A stretch of 40,477 nucleotides of DNA. Origin: a virus. The position numbers and the translations under genes are program-made. Numbering within the stretch: position 1 is the first letter of the stretch; every line of letters starts with the position of its first letter. The DNA is taken from positions 1 to 40,477 of IMG/VR virus record IMGVR_UViG_3300005518_000013. The stretch is one strand, 5' to 3'. Of this stretch, positions 1 to 6,082 are shown piece after piece. The notes below the pieces were generated by a model that was not told the DNA's origin, ran no database searches, and was given only the letters and a program-made list of their open reading frames with translations.

Positions 1-120
1 CAGCACCTCGTGAAGTGGTGATATCGCCGCGACGAATGGCGGCGTCCACGAGATGCTCGACTGCCGGCCAGTCGACATGCGGATCGCGACCCGTTGTGGC
101 GAGATGCGCTCGTTCGAGAG
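1..120. repeat. Left copy of 120-bp terminal direct repeat
   Basis: Bases 1-120 match 40358-40477 exactly. The copies are at the very ends, and an open reading frame continues smoothly across the join. The simplest reading is an assembly overlap of a circular or circularly permuted genome. A true terminal redundancy of this length is possible but less likely. Confidence 0.97.
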
Positions 121-220
121 CGTTGGCCTCTTCGGCATCGAGCCGACGGTGAAGTCGGAGCATGTCGAGCAGTTCGATGAGAGGATCGGCGCCCCGGCGC
201 TCGGGGTTGTCAGTCGACAT
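1..220 (-). CDS. HTH-containing small protein, N-terminal part (crosses the circular junction)
   Basis: The ATG at 220 starts a protein that runs off the left end and continues at 40357, so the full product on a closed molecule is 164 residues ending at 40083. The N-terminal 50 residues are helical and charged. A short helix-turn-helix-like stretch (AIRRGDITTSRGAEILGIT) follows near residues 65-85, and a beta-rich tail ends the protein. The start overlaps the end of the upstream 133-residue gene by 11 bases, so the two are probably translated together. The function is unknown; a DNA-binding role is inferred from the HTH only. Confidence 0.8.
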   Translation of the reverse strand, partial: MSTDNPERRGADPLIELLDMLRLHRRLDAEEANALERAHLATTGRDPHVDWPAVEHLVDAAIRRGDITTSRGA

Positions 221-611
221 GGGACGCCTCAGAAGCGAGGGCGAGCAGCGCGGCGGCGGGAGTGGCGGCCCACGGCCCGTGCTTCTCCTCGTAGTTCCGG
301 TTCGGGCCGGGAGAATGCTGCGCGAACGCCATCCACCGCTCCTCGTAAGCGGGCGCCGTTCGCAGCACCCGGCCAACGTGCCACCCTTCTGGCAGCGCCG
401 CCTCGACCTCGGCCCACGCCGCGTCCAGTCCTGCCGGGTCTGTGGCGGGCAGGGCGGCCAGCGCCACGCGGACGATCTCGTACACGGCGTCGGCGATGCA
501 GTCAGCCGACGAGCAGTCCTGCGCATCGCCTTCGAGGACAGCCTGTCGCGTCTCCTCACGGATAGCGAGGAGCCAGTCCTCGACGGTCACGCTGCGCTGT
601 TCGTCTGTCAT
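210..611 (-). CDS. Hypothetical protein, 133 aa
   Basis: A helical acidic protein (begins MTDEQRSVTVEDWLLAI) whose ATG overlaps the stop of the preceding 29-residue gene as ATGA. The C-terminal half has aromatic and basic patches (AYEERWMAFAQHSPGPNRNYEEKHG). No family is recognised. The first 11 codons are nearly duplicated at the start of a 28-residue frame at 40086, with only two base differences in 33. Confidence 0.8.
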   Translation of the reverse strand: MTDEQRSVTVEDWLLAIREETRQAVLEGDAQDCSSADCIADAVYEIVRVALAALPATDPAGLDAAWAEVEAALPEGWHVGRVLRTAPAYEERWMAFAQHSPGPNRNYEEKHGPWAATPAAALLALASEASHVD

Positions 612-697
612 CGGAAGATGCGCTCTAGGACGCGACACTCGGCATCGAGGAGCCAGCGCGGCCATAGGCCGAGGAACGCGAAGGCGAAGCGGCTCAC
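608..697 (-). CDS. Microprotein, 29 aa
   Basis: GTG at 697 overlaps the HAD gene stop (GTGA), and its own TGA overlaps the next ATG (ATGA), so it fits exactly into a coupled chain. The product starts MSRFAFAFLGLWPRWLLDA and ends with a charged helix, giving an amphipathic, probably membrane-associated peptide. Its reality rests on the two perfect four-base junctions. No homologue is known to me. Confidence 0.6.
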   Translation of the reverse strand: MSRFAFAFLGLWPRWLLDAECRVLERIFR

Positions 698-1254
698 GGC
701 GTCTCTCCGGCGGCGAGGGCGGCACGAGCGGTAACGATCGCCTCAGCCCAACGCTCCTCGATCTCCATGTGCCCGGACCGGACCGGCGTGATCCGTCGAA
801 TGTCGGTCGTCGCATCGAGAAGTTCCCGCAGCGCCTCTCGCAGCCCCGGCTCCGCTGCCGGACGAGCGGCACGGGCGGCGGCGGCCATCGGTCCCCACTG
901 CGCTCCCCATTCCATGAATGGCCAATCGGCGATCCGCTCTGTGTGATCGTCGTCGATCTGCAATGCCGGGCGGCGGCCCACGATGCGGAGTGCGTCGTCC
1001 TCGGTCGGCGGGTAGGTGGGCTTCTCGTGGATCGTGAACGAGCCGTAGATGCCCGCCCGGTTGATGGCCTCGCCAGCATGGCGTGTGCCTCCGGCCGACC
1101 AGAACCGGACCTCGAAGCCGAGGCACATCAGCGTGTCAACGAGCCACCCCGCTCCGGGCAGCGGTGTCCCGTCCGCTGAGAGAATCACGCCGTCAATGTC
1201 AAACAGGACGATCGGGCTCATGGCCGTCTCGGCGCTCTGGCGGTCGGCTGTCAT
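694..1254 (-). CDS. HAD-superfamily phosphatase-like protein, 186 aa
   Basis: The haloacid-dehalogenase motif I appears as LFDIDGVIL with the catalytic Asp pair near residues 19 and 21. A motif II Ser/Thr lies in the FWSAGGT segment, and an acidic motif IV is seen as LQIDDDH. HAD enzymes use the first Asp as nucleophile to dephosphorylate small molecules, nucleotides or polynucleotide 3' ends; the substrate here cannot be told. The start at 1254 is chosen because GGAGG lies six bases upstream and the ATG overlaps the stop of the membrane peptide gene (ATGA). An ATG at 1221 nearer motif I lacks a good ribosome site. The C-terminal third is Ala/Arg-rich helix. Confidence 0.85.
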   Translation of the reverse strand: MTADRQSAETAMSPIVLFDIDGVILSADGTPLPGAGWLVDTLMCLGFEVRFWSAGGTRHAGEAINRAGIYGSFTIHEKPTYPPTEDDALRIVGRRPALQIDDDHTERIADWPFMEWGAQWGPMAAAARAARPAAEPGLREALRELLDATTDIRRITPVRSGHMEIEERWAEAIVTARAALAAGETP

Positions 1255-1367
1255 CGCCAGCCTCCGACAATGAGTAGCCCGAAGATGAGGCCGATGTACG
1301 CGCCGAGTTTCAGCGCGCCGATGATGTCGCCGTACTTGATCGGCGTCTTGCGGCTCGTGGTCGCCAT
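1251..1367 (-). CDS. Single-span membrane peptide, 38 aa
   Basis: Reads MATTSRKTPIKYGDIIGALK and then a hydrophobic stretch (GAYIGLIFGLLIVGGW), ending at TGA that overlaps the HAD start (ATGA). The basic N-terminus before one transmembrane helix predicts an N-in orientation. It is the first gene after a 160-base structured leader whose last hairpin contains its GGAGG site and touches its ATG. The function is unknown; candidates are a small holin-like, exclusion or stress peptide. The leader suggests tight post-transcriptional control. Confidence 0.75.
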   Translation of the reverse strand: MATTSRKTPIKYGDIIGALKLGAYIGLIFGLLIVGGWR

Positions 1368-1463
1368 TGGAGCTAGGACCTCCAATCGAAACGCCCGCTC
1401 GCACTGGTCCTAGCAGTACGAACGGGCGTCGATGAGTCTATTCGGTTAGCAGCTAGGACCTGC
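1366..1463 (-). promoter_or_regulatory. Tri-hairpin leader with complementary 7-nt loops (candidate kissing-loop switch)
   Basis: Read as minus-strand RNA, three hairpins follow one another. C (1463-1449) has stem GCAG/CUGC and loop GUCCUAG. B (1429-1391) has an 11-bp stem, a U-G pair and ACUG/CAGU, and loop CUAGGAC. A (1386-1366) has stem AUUGGAG/CUCCAAU and loop GUCCUAG. Loop B is the exact complement of loops A and C. The two non-Watson-Crick positions of stem B are G-U wobbles on this strand but A-C mismatches on the other, which points to a minus-strand RNA. Hairpin A holds GGAGG and ends in the AU of the start codon. Regulation by loop-loop pairing is inference. Confidence 0.65.
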
Positions 1464-1527
1464 ACCCATATTGTCTCACACCCGTCAATGGTCGTCCGCG
1501 GTTCCCGGCGCGGGGTGGGGGCCTGGG

Positions 1528-1803
1528 TCATCGGACGGGCTCCACGAACGGGTGGTGCGCGAACTCAGCGTGGTACTCGGGTCCCTCGGCCGAGTGCTCC
1601 GGGTCCATCTCATGGCTGACGTGAAAGCGGACCATCCCGCAATCGGCGCATCGGGTGTCGATGTAGCGATGCCATTCGTCGCGGGAGTCGCGGTTCCTTG
1701 CCCGCCGCACGTCGGCCTCGCGTGGTGTCTCGCCCGGAACTGGCGGCTCCCATTCAGGCGCACGTCGCGGCATCGCCGTCCTCACCGGTTCAGACGTGCT
1801 CAT
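1528..1803 (-). CDS. Small putative metal-binding protein, 91 aa
   Basis: Starts at ATG 1803 (MSTSEPVRTAMPRR), which overlaps the upstream TGA (ATGA) and has GAGGAGG about ten bases upstream. An N-terminal basic, Pro-rich part leads to a C-terminal DTRCADCGMVRFHVSHEMDP stretch. One CxxC pair plus several His residues could bind a metal ion. It ends the 2451-1528 block, and the structured leader of the next gene follows. No family is recognised. Confidence 0.75.
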   Translation of the reverse strand: MSTSEPVRTAMPRRAPEWEPPVPGETPREADVRRARNRDSRDEWHRYIDTRCADCGMVRFHVSHEMDPEHSAEGPEYHAEFAHHPFVEPVR

Positions 1804-2021
1804 TGGGCGGGTTCCTCCTCTTTGATGGCGGCCAGGAGCTGGCGGCGCTCGAACGTCAACGTGACGGGCGGCCATACGATGTTCGGCTCATAAGTCCAAG
1901 TCCGACTCAGTCCGCCGGTAACGCTGCCATTCATGGTCCGATAGAGCACCTCGGCCAAGTCATGGAACGGCCGCTCACGCCGGTACTGGCGCCACGAGCG
2001 GAGGAGCTTGCGCCGCTTCAT
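1800..2021 (-). CDS. Hypothetical basic protein, 73 aa
   Basis: The product begins MKRRKLLRSWRQYRRERPFH, strongly basic, followed by a segment with alternating aromatics (SRTWTYEPNIVWPPVTLTF). Both ends are four-base ATGA overlaps with neighbouring genes, which fixes the start. It is likely a small nucleic-acid or host-factor binding protein, but this rests on charge alone. Confidence 0.72.
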   Translation of the reverse strand: MKRRKLLRSWRQYRRERPFHDLAEVLYRTMNGSVTGGLSRTWTYEPNIVWPPVTLTFERRQLLAAIKEEEPAQ

Positions 2022-2206
2022 CGTTGTTCGTCGCTACGGAACGGCCACGTCTCGCCCCGTTCCCGGACCCGAACTCGACATTCGTCACGCTGGACGCACA
2101 GGGGCAGGGAGTCGAACCGCTTCGTCACGGGCTCGGCCCATTCCACGAGGCGGATGCGGACCTGGGGGCCGGTGGTGCCGCAGACGCAACATTCGAGATA
2201 GGTCAT
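2018..2206 (-). CDS. Small zinc-ribbon-like protein, 62 aa
   Basis: Starts MTYLECCVCGTTGPQVRIRL with a CxxC knuckle near residues 6-9. Two more Cys residues lie further on (PLCVQRDEC), giving a plausible four-Cys zinc site in a small beta protein. The ATG overlaps the upstream stop and its own stop overlaps the next start (both ATGA). The role is unknown. Confidence 0.75.
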   Translation of the reverse strand: MTYLECCVCGTTGPQVRIRLVEWAEPVTKRFDSLPLCVQRDECRVRVRERGETWPFRSDEQR

Positions 2207-2451
2207 GTCAGTTCGTCGAGAGCGTCCAGCGCGTTGTCTAGGAAGTCGAATGCCCTGACGCGCACGCCGTACTTCGGCTGGTTGAGGTTCGCGTGGCCGC
2301 ATTGGATCACGAGGCGCGCGGCTCGCACGACTGCTCGATAGCGCCGTTCGAGCTCATCCTGCCGGAGGCCGGAGCCGGGCACACGCCCCCCGTTGCCGGG
2401 AGACGTGCGTGCCGTCTGGCCTGTCGCCGTGTGCACGTTTGAGCGAGCCAT
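2203..2451 (-). CDS. Hypothetical protein, about 82 aa (start uncertain)
   Basis: The C-terminal part (QDELERRYRAVVRAARLVIQCGHANLN, then a DALDELT end) is a helical protein with codon use like the neighbours. In-frame starts are ATG 2451 (MARSNVHTATGQ), ATG 2469 and GTG 2505. None has a strong ribosome site; 2451 is chosen as the most protein-like. It is the first gene after a 300-base non-coding stretch, so a promoter should lie upstream, but none is obvious. Confidence 0.65.
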   Translation of the reverse strand: MARSNVHTATGQTARTSPGNGGRVPGSGLRQDELERRYRAVVRAARLVIQCGHANLNQPKYGVRVRAFDFLDNALDALDELT

Positions 2452-2760
2452 CGCGCCCTGTCCTGCCATTACCGCGGCCCGCCCCGCCCGGAGCTCGCGC
2501 TCCACAGGAAAACGGGGTTTCTTTGTCCCAGAGGGACCAGGGAATTGCGGGTCTGCACCGCTCGGGACGGGTCCCGCTGCTCACCGTGCCACGGGTGGGT
2601 ATTTAGGCGCACATCTTGACAAAATGCGCCAGGCAAGCCGATCATGGGATCGCGCCAGAGCGACGCGATCGAGACCCCGGACCCGTTCCGGGGTCTCATG
2701 CTGTTAGGCGCGGAGAATGGCACGGGTGGGCGGCTCGACGCAATAGCGTTGTCCACGAAG
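2452..2760. other. Non-coding interval with hairpins and DnaA-like boxes
   Basis: No convincing gene lies here. It holds a perfect 10-bp inverted repeat (GAGACCCCGG, 7-base loop, CCGGGGTCTC) at 2671-2697 and an adjacent GATCGCG/CGCGATC repeat just left of it. A short palindrome (CGGGAC GG GTCCCG) lies at 2563-2576. A TTGACA on the plus strand at 2616-2621 has only a poor -10 (GATCAT, 18 bases on). The interval follows the last gene of the long early operon. Termination, an operator cluster or an origin are all possible. Confidence 0.6.
2671..2697 (-). terminator. Strong hairpin, possible terminator of the early operon
   Basis: A 10-bp perfect GC-rich stem with a 7-base loop lies about 60 bases after the stop of the last gene in the eleven-gene chain. 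There is no T-run on either side, so classical intrinsic termination is doubtful. It may act as an RNA-stabilising 3' end or an operator. Confidence 0.45.
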
Positions 2761-2769
2761 TTATCCACG
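2749..2769 (+). promoter_or_regulatory. Two DnaA-box-like sites
   Basis: TTGTCCACG (2749-2757) and TTATCCACG (2761-2769) are direct repeats 12 bases apart. Each matches the DnaA box consensus TT(A/G)TCCACA at eight of nine positions. The second overlaps the TAA stop of the HTH gene. I saw no other close match in the window. Together with the neighbouring hairpins this is a candidate origin or DnaA-controlled region. Two boxes are few for a classical origin. Confidence 0.4.
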
Positions 2770-3027
2770 CTCCCACGCGCTGATCCGGACGGGCGGCTTG
2801 CCGTGACGGCGTGCGAACGTGGCCGTCCACCCGGCGATCGTCACGGTCTCGACCGAGGCCAGGTCCTTGCGCCATCGGTAGACAGTCCGGACGCTTACGC
2901 CCGTTACTTCCGCCAGATCGCGAATAGCGCCACCAGCGAGAAGCTTCATCGCGAGGCCGGGACTCAATTCGTTCGACGTGGCGCCGTTCTGATAACGCGT
3001 CCAGATGGAGCGACGAAACGCGCTCAC
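2761..3027 (-). CDS. Helix-turn-helix DNA-binding protein, 88 aa
   Basis: A central segment AIRDLAEVTGVSVRTVYRWRKDL (about residues 34-56) is a clear homeodomain/resolvase-type helix-turn-helix, the second helix being the recognition helix. The C-terminal part (TIAGWTATFARRHGKP) is basic and may extend DNA contact. GTG 3027 is the start because it overlaps the upstream stop (GTGA). As the last gene of the P2 operon it is a plausible early regulator or replication factor. Its target is unknown; the DnaA-like boxes and hairpins beside it are candidates. Confidence 0.8.
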   Translation of the reverse strand: MSAFRRSIWTRYQNGATSNELSPGLAMKLLAGGAIRDLAEVTGVSVRTVYRWRKDLASVETVTIAGWTATFARRHGKPPVRISAWERG

Positions 3028-3245
3028 GCCGCACCGAACAGCGTCAGCTTGGCGTCACGGTCGATGTAGTAGCGGAGCCTGCCGTCCTTGTCCTTGATAC
3101 AGTCGATCTGATGACCGAGAGCTCGGGCATCGGAGATGCGGGCGCGGGGATTCGCGACGAATGGGTCGAGGCCCTTCGTGATGTCGAGGATCGTCGCCCC
3201 GTCGTGCTCTCGGAGGAAGCGAACGACGCGCTGAACCTGCGTCAC
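3024..3245 (-). CDS. Small winged-helix-like protein, 73 aa
   Basis: Starts at GTG 3245 (GTGA overlap with the HNH gene) and reads MTQVQRVVRFLREHDGATI. The pattern of a helix, then DITKGLDPFVANPRARISDARALG and RLRYYIDRD fits small phage winged-helix domains, where two helices are followed by a beta hairpin. This family is common in phage early regions and is usually of unknown function. DNA or RNA binding is inferred. Confidence 0.75.
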   Translation of the reverse strand: MTQVQRVVRFLREHDGATILDITKGLDPFVANPRARISDARALGHQIDCIKDKDGRLRYYIDRDAKLTLFGAA

Positions 3246-3562
3246 CCGATCACCGGCCTTCCCTCTAGGTACGCCCGGATCAGGTTTCGCTGTTCCTTCG
3301 ACGGAACGCCGATGTTCGCGCCGGCGCACAGGATCACGGTATGGGCTAGGTCGGACGGGGCCCTGCGTCCCATCTGGAGCTGCGACTTGACGTGCTCGAC
3401 GGTCAATCCGTCGCGGTCCCGCCAGTCGATGACATCGCCCCATTGGTTGCGGCAGACGTGGCCTTCTTGGAGGAAGGCGAGAACACAACCCATGTCACGG
3501 GCGAGCAGGGCTTCGCGAAGGTCGGGGGTGACGGGATCGGTCTTGCGCCTGCGGCGGATCAC
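3242..3562 (-). CDS. HNH endonuclease, 106 aa
   Basis: The segment CRNQWGDVIDW is followed by LTVEHVKSQLQMG and HTVILCAGANIGVPSKEQRNLIRAYL. This is the order of an HNH fold: a metal-binding Cys pair, the general-base His (in VEHV), a central Asn, and a final helix. The start is GTG 3562, overlapping the upstream TGA; the basic N-terminus (RRRRK) may bind DNA. Lying among early genes it may act in recombination or host DNA attack rather than packaging. It is one of four HNH proteins in this genome. Confidence 0.85.
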   Translation of the reverse strand: MIRRRRKTDPVTPDLREALLARDMGCVLAFLQEGHVCRNQWGDVIDWRDRDGLTVEHVKSQLQMGRRAPSDLAHTVILCAGANIGVPSKEQRNLIRAYLEGRPVIG

Positions 3563-3834
3563 AGTCCGAGTCCCACGGCAGCGGCGTATGCCGCTGGGCG
3601 CTTGCCGTTGCCGCCGTTCGATTTCCACCAAGGGGGGCCGTCAGGGTGATCGGCGCAGTGCCACGAGCCTCGCGCCTTCCAATCGTCGACGCGGAGCTGC
3701 TCAATGCGGAACCCCTTGGCAGCGTGGCGCGCAGCCTCACGATAGGCGCCCGGATCGTGGCCGTAGCCGAGCACTTCCACCCATCCCGTGCAGCCACAAG
3801 GCTCAGAGGCGACGAGACACTGGTGATCGCTCAC
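3559..3834 (-). CDS. Hypothetical protein, 91 aa
   Basis: Starts at GTG 3834 (GTGA overlap). The N-terminus has a Cys-rich stretch (DHQCLVASEPCGCTGWVEV). A helical middle (YREAARHAAKGFRIEQLRV) leads to a second Cys/His/Trp motif, GSWHCADHPDGPPWW. Repeated Cys and His residues suggest a zinc site. No family is recognised. Confidence 0.75.
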   Translation of the reverse strand: MSDHQCLVASEPCGCTGWVEVLGYGHDPGAYREAARHAAKGFRIEQLRVDDWKARGSWHCADHPDGPPWWKSNGGNGKRPAAYAAAVGLGL

Positions 3835-4040
3835 GACGCCTCCCGCATTCCTTCGGCGAACGCGCGGCCCCTCTCGCGCTCCCATGCCAGCGCGTCATGG
3901 CGATATCGACGTTGCCTCTCCTCAGCCTGCACGAACATGACCGCGTGACGCGGGAATAGTCCCGGATATTCGGCGAGGATGGCATCCACTCGCTTCTCCC
4001 ACTCCTCGTCCGTCAACTCCACGAACGGCTCGTCGCTCAC
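3831..4040 (-). CDS. Hypothetical acidic helical protein, 69 aa
   Basis: GTG 4040 overlaps the upstream stop (GTGA), as does its own stop with the next start. The product (MSDEPFVELTDEEWEKRVDA and on) is almost all helix, acidic at the N-terminus and Arg-rich at the end (ERERGRAFAEGMREAS). Such small charged proteins are often adaptors of early phage enzymes. The function is unknown. Confidence 0.75.
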   Translation of the reverse strand: MSDEPFVELTDEEWEKRVDAILAEYPGLFPRHAVMFVQAEERQRRYRHDALAWERERGRAFAEGMREAS

Positions 4041-4867
4041 GGCACCGCCCCAATCACCTCATCGAGCAAGTGTTGTTCGTCCTCATCGAACAACGGGATC
4101 GACGGCGCCTCCTCGGGCGGCTCGGGCAACGCGTCGCGATCGTCGGCGGGTGGAGCGTCTTTCGTATCCCACACCGGCGCCGGCAGGATGCCGTCAGGTG
4201 TCGCGATCCGTTCGAGAACCAAGACGTTGTAGGTGATCTTCGGCTTGTTGCCCTTGGCCGGAATCGTCTGCGGAATCCAGTGGCCCCAGACCGTGACGCG
4301 CTGATCGATGACGGTCGATTTGATCGCATCCAGGGCTTGGGCTAGGCCGTCCTCGGCCCGGACGATGAACGACTTCGAGCCGTTCTTGACCCGGAACGGG
4401 AGCACCCAGCCTTCCGGTGTCTGACGCAGGTTGAAATCGTGGTTGCCTTGCGCGATGGCGGTACCGATGAGCCCGCCGTGGGACGTCGAGACGTCAATCT
4501 GATCCGTCCCCACCGTGACGATCCGCGGCTCGTCCTGCTTGTTGCGCACTTCCTCGGCCGAGGCGATGCCGCGCTTGACCTCGAAGCCAAGCGCGGCGAT
4601 CGCCCGGCCCCAAGCCGAAGTCTCGGCGTTCTCGACCTCGCTGCCGCGGGTGTACGGCGTCCGGCCGGGGATTTCCAGAGACGAGTAGCCGATGCCTGGA
4701 CGGGGATCGTCGGGCGAGCGGTACGCATAGGCGCGCATCACGACGCGGGAGTCGGACAGCTCGACGAGCTCCGACTGCAACGAGCCCTCGGGATGCTTCG
4801 CCAGGAACGCGCCGATCCGCTCGTTAACCGGAACATAGTCCTTCATGATGTCGTCGCGGGCGCTCAC
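4037..4867 (-). CDS. Putative single-strand annealing / ssDNA-binding recombination protein, 276 aa
   Basis: The N-terminal 100 residues show a pattern seen in many phage early proteins: KDYVPVNERIGAFLAKHPEG, then ENAETSAWGRAIAALGF, then IASAEEVRNKQ. This recalls the ERF/Sak group of annealing proteins, whose core also has a small-residue GRA(I/L) helix. The assignment is by pattern only. The middle (GWVLPFRVKNGSKSFIV, YNVLVLERI) is beta-rich and could be an OB-like domain. The C-terminus is acidic and Pro-rich (PEPPEEAPSIPLFDEDE), like the tails of ssDNA-binding proteins. GTG 4867 is chosen for its GTGA overlap. It is the only candidate recombination or replication protein found. Confidence 0.6.
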   Translation of the reverse strand: MSARDDIMKDYVPVNERIGAFLAKHPEGSLQSELVELSDSRVVMRAYAYRSPDDPRPGIGYSSLEIPGRTPYTRGSEVENAETSAWGRAIAALGFEVKRGIASAEEVRNKQDEPRIVTVGTDQIDVSTSHGGLIGTAIAQGNHDFNLRQTPEGWVLPFRVKNGSKSFIVRAEDGLAQALDAIKSTVIDQRVTVWGHWIPQTIPAKGNKPKITYNVLVLERIATPDGILPAPVWDTKDAPPADDRDALPEPPEEAPSIPLFDEDEQHLLDEVIGAVP

Positions 4868-5265
4868 AGGACTTCGACCTCGATCCGGTTCCCCCACTCG
4901 TCGTCGTAGGCGATCCAGCCCTCGCGCAGCTCGTGGTCTCCGCCAGCCTTGCCGGGGCAGCCGTCGACGTGGCCTGCGAGGGAGCAGATCGTCCCGTTGT
5001 CTGCCGAGAGGCCGGAGCGCTCGAACGTCAGACGGCCTTCCTCGAAGGCATCCTGTCGCGCCGCGATCGACGTGACCGGAGCGAGCGGATACCGCCGCAG
5101 CATCGCGTCCCGGTGGTGACGACAGGCTCGATGGGTGAAGCCGCTCGAGTCCCGCCAGGTCGTGAGGCCGACGGTTGCTTGGCAGAAGGTGGGCATCTCG
5201 GCCCACTCGCCGGGGTAGAACCCGGTGCGGGCCTCACAGGCCGGTGTCGAGACGATTGCGGTCAT
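4864..5265 (-). CDS. Cys/His-rich hypothetical protein, 133 aa
   Basis: Cys and His residues are spaced CEARTGFYPGEW, FCQATVG, HRACRHH, then TICSLAGHVDGCPG, which could form one or two zinc sites. The C-terminal part ends in a beta-rich acidic stretch (YDDEWGNRIEVEVL). The ATG overlaps the TGA of the 47-residue gene upstream (ATGA). The gene lies directly before the putative annealing protein, so a nucleic-acid role is plausible but unproven. Confidence 0.75.
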   Translation of the reverse strand: MTAIVSTPACEARTGFYPGEWAEMPTFCQATVGLTTWRDSSGFTHRACRHHRDAMLRRYPLAPVTSIAARQDAFEEGRLTFERSGLSADNGTICSLAGHVDGCPGKAGGDHELREGWIAYDDEWGNRIEVEVL

Positions 5266-5405
5266 CGGAGCACCGGCTCTGCTTGCGTGGTCGCGGACTC
5301 ATCGCACCATACGGATTGGCTGATCCGATGGACCCAAACGTCGGCAGGCCAGCGGAATACGACGACCTTTCGACAATGACGACAGTGACGGCGCGGCTCG
5401 ATCAC
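5262..5405 (-). CDS. Zinc-knuckle microprotein, 47 aa
   Basis: Reads MIEPRRHCRHCRKVVVFRWP from GTG 5405, with a CxxC near residues 8-11 and a further Cys near residue 34. Its start overlaps the upstream stop (GTGA) and its stop overlaps the next ATG (ATGA). These exact junctions at both ends are the main reason to call it. Confidence 0.7.
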   Translation of the reverse strand: MIEPRRHCRHCRKVVVFRWPADVWVHRISQSVWCDESATTQAEPVLR

Positions 5406-5584
5406 TTGGAGAACCGTGCCCTTGGAGACTGCGGCACCGGTACGCCGCTAACCCTGTGGCACGGATCGTTGCAAGTCTGGCCGAAGGGTCGTCCTCTCAT
5501 CCCCGATGTGCCGCCTGGACGGCAGTACCGGTGTAGGTTGATGTGCTCGCGCCGCACCTCGGCGATTCGCTCGTCGCGGGTCAT
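5402..5584 (-). CDS. Hypothetical basic protein, 60 aa
   Basis: Begins MTRDERIAEVRREHINLHRY with an N-terminal charged helix. A Gly/Arg/Pro-rich tail holds two Cys residues in GQTCNDPCHR. Four-base overlaps at both ends place it in the operon. No family is recognised; the tail is probably disordered. Confidence 0.68.
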   Translation of the reverse strand: MTRDERIAEVRREHINLHRYCRPGGTSGMRGRPFGQTCNDPCHRVSGVPVPQSPRARFSK

Positions 5585-5754
5585 GCTGCCTCCCCTTTCC
5601 GGCGCAGATGATCGCGCCGGTAGCGTTCCAGGTCGGTCTCGGTGACGTGCCAGTCACGGCCGAGCTTCTGGGCCTTGAGTGAGCCGCGGGCGATGGCGCC
5701 GCGGAGGTTGTCGGGTGTGGTGCCGAGGCTGGCGGCGGCTTCTTTGAGGGTCAC
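5581..5754 (-). CDS. Excisionase-like HTH_17 DNA-binding protein, 57 aa
   Basis: The whole protein is one MerR/excisionase-type domain. TLKEAAASLGTTPDNLRGAIARG is the helix-turn-helix and DWHVTETDLERYRRDHLRR is the wing plus last helix, a very typical pattern. GTG 5754 overlaps the upstream stop (GTGA). Such proteins act as Xis-type DNA benders or small transcription factors. No integrase is present, so a regulatory role is more likely than excision. Confidence 0.85.
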   Translation of the reverse strand: MTLKEAAASLGTTPDNLRGAIARGSLKAQKLGRDWHVTETDLERYRRDHLRRKGEAA

Positions 5755-6047
5755 GCCATCAGCCCAAGAGCGTCGAGCATCCCATCGGCTACATCCGCAG
5801 CCGCGTTTCCTTCGTCGTCGGTCGCCGGGAGAACCGACAGGAGCATCGGACGGAGACCCCGTGCGATCCGGTTGCGCTCGTCCTCCAACCACGGCTGGAA
5901 CATCTCGACACACAATCTATCGAGGTTCCGGCTCATCAGTTCTCTGCTTTCGGCGAGAGTGAGCGGACGGGTCGGCTCTAGCCCAGCCAGTCGGCGCTCC
6001 ACTTCGGTGAGGTCATCCATACTGCGAGTCTTGTCGGTCGTCTTCAT
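5751..6047 (-). CDS. First gene of operon P2, helical protein, 98 aa
   Basis: ATG 6047 lies six bases after the TACTAT -10 box, so its message should begin at or next to the ATG (leaderless). There is no ribosome site, which agrees. The protein is mostly helix with a leucine-rich start (MKTTDKTRSMDDLTEVERRL) and an acidic C-terminus (ATDDEGNAAADVADGMLDALG). It is unrecognised; as first gene under an operator it may be an early regulator or host-takeover protein. Confidence 0.78.
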   Translation of the reverse strand: MKTTDKTRSMDDLTEVERRLAGLEPTRPLTLAESRELMSRNLDRLCVEMFQPWLEDERNRIARGLRPMLLSVLPATDDEGNAAADVADGMLDALGLMA

Positions 6048-6053
6048 GTCCGT

Positions 6054-6082
6054 ATAGTACTCGCTCTAGCGTAAGTTGTCAA
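6054..6082 (-). promoter_or_regulatory. Promoter P2 (TTGACA-17-TACTAT)
   Basis: On the minus strand a perfect -35 TTGACA (6082-6077) is followed, after 17 bases, by TACTAT (6059-6054). The gap to the ATG at 6047 is six bases, predicting a leaderless transcript. It drives eleven overlapping genes down to 2761. A strong inverted repeat covers the -35 box. Confidence 0.85.

Noticed and set aside
625-631. Fourth copy of the CTAGGAC loop motif
   Set aside because: Only a weak three-base stem around it and it lies in a coding frame; likely chance.
2090-2120. tRNA T-arm-like sequence on the minus strand (GGTTCGACTCC)
   Set aside because: No pairing T stem, no acceptor or anticodon arms; it lies inside a zinc-ribbon gene.
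2616-2645. Plus-strand TTGACA with GATCAT after 18 bases
   Set aside because: The -10 is poor and no convincing plus-strand gene follows.
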